Assembly (NCBI GenBank): GCA_029978425.1 | Contig: JAPOJL010000024.1 | Location: forward strand, 1 to 9,596 | From: Actinomycetota bacterium | Lineage (GTDB): Bacteria; Actinomycetota; Actinomycetes; Nanopelagicales; Nanopelagicaceae | DNA: 9,596 nt | Direction of reading: 5' to 3' | In this document: positions 8,168 to 9,596 of the stretch, piece after piece | Position numbering within the stretch: the stretch's first letter is position 1 | How the letters are laid out: the number at the start of each line of letters is the position of its first letter | Notes under the pieces: generated by a model | Database searches by the model: none | The model's input: the letters and a program-made list of their open reading frames with translations, nothing else | Told to the model about the DNA's origin: nothing | Program-made: the position numbers and the translations under genes

Positions 8168-8189
8168 AGATAATGAATTTGGAAAAAAA

Positions 8190-9317
8190 TTATGCGTTGT
8201 CTGTCTTGGGGAAAACCACTTCATCCATAATTAGCAAGATAGCGGCTGCGATAGGAACTGCGAGCAGACCTCCGACAAGTCCGAGTAGTGAAGTTCCCAA
8301 TAGGGCTGCAACAATCGTGACGAGCCCTGGAATAGATAGTGAGCGCTTCATGATGCGTGGGGTAATGATGTAATTTTCAATCTGAACATAGAGCGTGTAA
8401 AGCACGAGAGCTAAGAGAGCTTTTGTGGGTGATTGAGTGAGAGCCACCAAGATGACGATGCTTGCGCCAATGAAATGTCCCACAAGTGGAATAAGCGCGA
8501 CGAAGAGAATCACCATACCGAGCGCTGCCGCGTAAGGAAGCTCAAGACCTAGAGATAAGAAGAAGACAAAAATTGCAGCGAGGGCTGCGATCAAGACCTG
8601 ACTTCCTACGAAGGCGCCGACGCGAGAGATGATGGCATCACCAATTTTGGAGACGCGCTCACGACGTGAGGCAGGCGCTAAGCGATAGAAGATTCGTGTG
8701 ACAGAGGGGAGTGATGAGAGAAAGTAGAGAGTTAGAACTAAGACCGTTAGCGTTGAAAATGCTCCAGAGAGAACAGTTCTACCAACTCCAACTACTCCAC
8801 CAAATGCGCCAGTGAGAAGTTTTCCATCTGAAACCCAGCTCTGGAACTTACTTTGCAGAGTATCGATAACTCCGTATTGCGTATTGAGTTCGGCAATAGT
8901 TCGATTATTTTTCAGCGAATCAATGAGTTGGGGAGCGCCATCAATTAATTCATTTGCCTGGGAAAAGACTGGCGGAATAACGACGAGAGCAAAGAGCACA
9001 ATTACAACGAGTGCAGTTGCAACAACAATCGAGACAGCAACTCCACGTTTCATCTTCCGTGATTGCAGACTTTCAACCGCAGGGTTGAGTCCCATTGCCA
9101 AGAAGAGAGAGATGATGATCAGGACAAATACTTGGCTGGCAGATTGCAATGCGCGCAGAAATGTGATGGCGACGAGAGCTCCAGATGCGGCGAGAAAACC
9201 GAAATAGAACGGGTGTTGCGTGTTAAGTGGAGCACCTTTCTTCCCAAAGTCCTCTGTTGCTTTCGTTTGAGGTGAATTTGGTGTGACTTTTCTCAAAACT
9301 CGTTTAATTCGCGCCAT
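8190..9317 (-). CDS. AI-2E family transporter (PerM/UPF0118 type membrane protein)
   Basis: This is a 375-residue polytopic membrane protein of normal length for the family. After a basic cytoplasmic N-terminus come hydrophobic segments at about 35-57, 62-82 and 93-116. A soluble region follows (117-180; VFSQANELIDGAPQLIDSLK), then segments at about 185-205, 238-258, 262-290, 298-315 and 330-365. Family signatures are the IPLVGHFIGA stretch (276-285), YVQIENYIITPRIM (310-323) and the glycine-rich LLGLVGGLLAVPIAAAI end. The family is named for an AI-2 exporter in E. coli, but members also act as Na+/H+ antiporters or have unknown substrates, so no quorum-sensing role is claimed. It converges on the hydrolase gene with 22 bases between and is divergent from the DUF4032 gene, 32 bases between starts. 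Confidence 0.93.
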   Translation of the reverse strand: MARIKRVLRKVTPNSPQTKATEDFGKKGAPLNTQHPFYFGFLAASGALVAITFLRALQSASQVFVLIIISLFLAMGLNPAVESLQSRKMKRGVAVSIVVATALVVIVLFALVVIPPVFSQANELIDGAPQLIDSLKNNRTIAELNTQYGVIDTLQSKFQSWVSDGKLLTGAFGGVVGVGRTVLSGAFSTLTVLVLTLYFLSSLPSVTRIFYRLAPASRRERVSKIGDAIISRVGAFVGSQVLIAALAAIFVFFLSLGLELPYAAALGMVILFVALIPLVGHFIGASIVILVALTQSPTKALLALVLYTLYVQIENYIITPRIMKRSLSIPGLVTIVAALLGTSLLGLVGGLLAVPIAAAILLIMDEVVFPKTDNA

Positions 9318-9323
9318 GTCTCA

Positions 9324-9329
9324 AGTGTA
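9324..9329 (-). promoter_or_regulatory. Predicted leaderless -10 of the AI-2E transporter gene
   Basis: On the minus strand TACACT is followed by exactly 6 bases and then ATG at 9317, placing transcription start at the A of ATG. There is no Shine-Dalgarno sequence. The -35 region would fall on the start of the divergent DUF4032 gene and is not well matched. Confidence 0.5.
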
Positions 9330-9334
9330 AAGCC

Positions 9335-9343
9335 TGAAAGAAT
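9335..9343 (+). promoter_or_regulatory. Predicted extended -10 of the DUF4032 gene, leaderless
   Basis: AAGAAT (9338-9343) keeps the key A and T positions and is preceded by TGA, an extended -10 pattern. Six bases then separate it from the GTG at 9350. Its -35 position would overlap the start codon of the divergent AI-2E transporter gene. Confidence 0.4.
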
Positions 9344-9349
9344 GTAGCA

Positions 9350-9547
9350 GTGGCAACCCAGAACGCGCACTTACGAATAACTGGTCTAGGCGAAGAGATT
9401 TCAGCTCTCGCCAATCTGCCATGGGAGAAACCACTCGAAGAGTGGCCCGAAGATCCTTCGTTAACTGCCCAACGCGGTATATCCCGACATGTTGTGAGAT
9501 TGGTGAGATCAAGCGCAGACAAAAGTAAGATCAGTTCGAACAAATAA
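9350..9547 (+). CDS. DUF4032 protein, N-terminal fragment, probably frameshifted at window edge
   Basis: From the GTG the first about 50 residues read LPWEKPLEEWPEDPSLTAQR then GISRHVVRLVR, which I recognise as the conserved start of actinobacterial DUF4032 proteins (kinase-fold-like, several hundred residues, function unknown). The frame then closes with TAA at 9545-9547 after SSADKSKISSNK, far too early for the family. In another frame, starting at 9535, an open stretch FEQIKKSKLEATKTKDYKNR runs to the last base and could be the continuation, related in shape to the family's VKEL...REY segment. One missing base near 9531-9535 would join the two. The gene is therefore either a real pseudogene, a sequencing or assembly error at a contig end, or (less likely) a genuine short protein. 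It is divergent from the AI-2E transporter gene. Confidence 0.65.
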   Translation: MATQNAHLRITGLGEEISALANLPWEKPLEEWPEDPSLTAQRGISRHVVRLVRSSADKSKISSNK

Positions 9548-9596
9548 AGAAATCTAAACTGGAAGCAACCAAGACCAAAGACTACAAAAATCGCAT

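Noticed and set aside
8190..9317. Reading the AI-2E family protein as a quorum-signal exporter
   Set aside because: The family name comes from one E. coli member; others are ion antiporters or unknown, and no luxS or related gene is in the window.

Overview
The window looks like a chromosomal segment of an actinobacterium. The evidence is the tail of an F1 ATP synthase operon (atpG-atpD-atpC), a MurA with Asp instead of Cys in the fosfomycin-reactive loop (the mycobacterial type), a divergent murA / PduO-type cobalamin adenosyltransferase pair as seen near atp genes in mycobacteria, a small CxxC protein ending in RSRNAPRY-like sequence, and the start of a DUF4032 protein. The base composition looks balanced by eye, not GC-rich, and gene packing is very tight. 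Both would suit a streamlined freshwater lineage such as Nanopelagicales (acI), but that placement is inference.

Layout. Positions 1-1991 (+) hold the end of atpG, all of atpD and a short atpC. A secreted protein of unknown role with an I78-inhibitor-like C-terminus (1978-2730, +) overlaps atpC. murA (2734-4011, -) converges on it and is divergent from the adenosyltransferase gene (4102-4674, +). Next come a two-gene minus-strand unit, secreted protein then small membrane protein (5581 down to 4692), and a divergent zinc-ribbon-like protein (5619-5942, +). An aldehyde dehydrogenase (5946-7430, -) is divergent from an alpha/beta hydrolase (7454-8167, +). An AI-2E family membrane protein (8190-9317, -) is divergent from a DUF4032 gene start (9350, +), whose reading frame breaks just before the window ends.

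How the parts fit. The segment mixes core housekeeping functions (ATP synthesis, the first committed step of peptidoglycan synthesis, B12 cofactor formation) with envelope and accessory proteins. Gaps between genes are 2 to 90 bases, so no gene-free stretch exceeds 300 bases. I see no tRNA, rRNA, CRISPR array, insertion sequence or riboswitch. Several first-in-unit genes have a -10-like hexamer 6-7 bases before the start codon, which suggests leaderless transcription. No classic mobile or defence system is visible. The most unusual items are the I78-domain secreted protein coupled to the ATP synthase operon, the shortened epsilon subunit, the tightly overlapping divergent promoters, and the broken DUF4032 frame at the edge.
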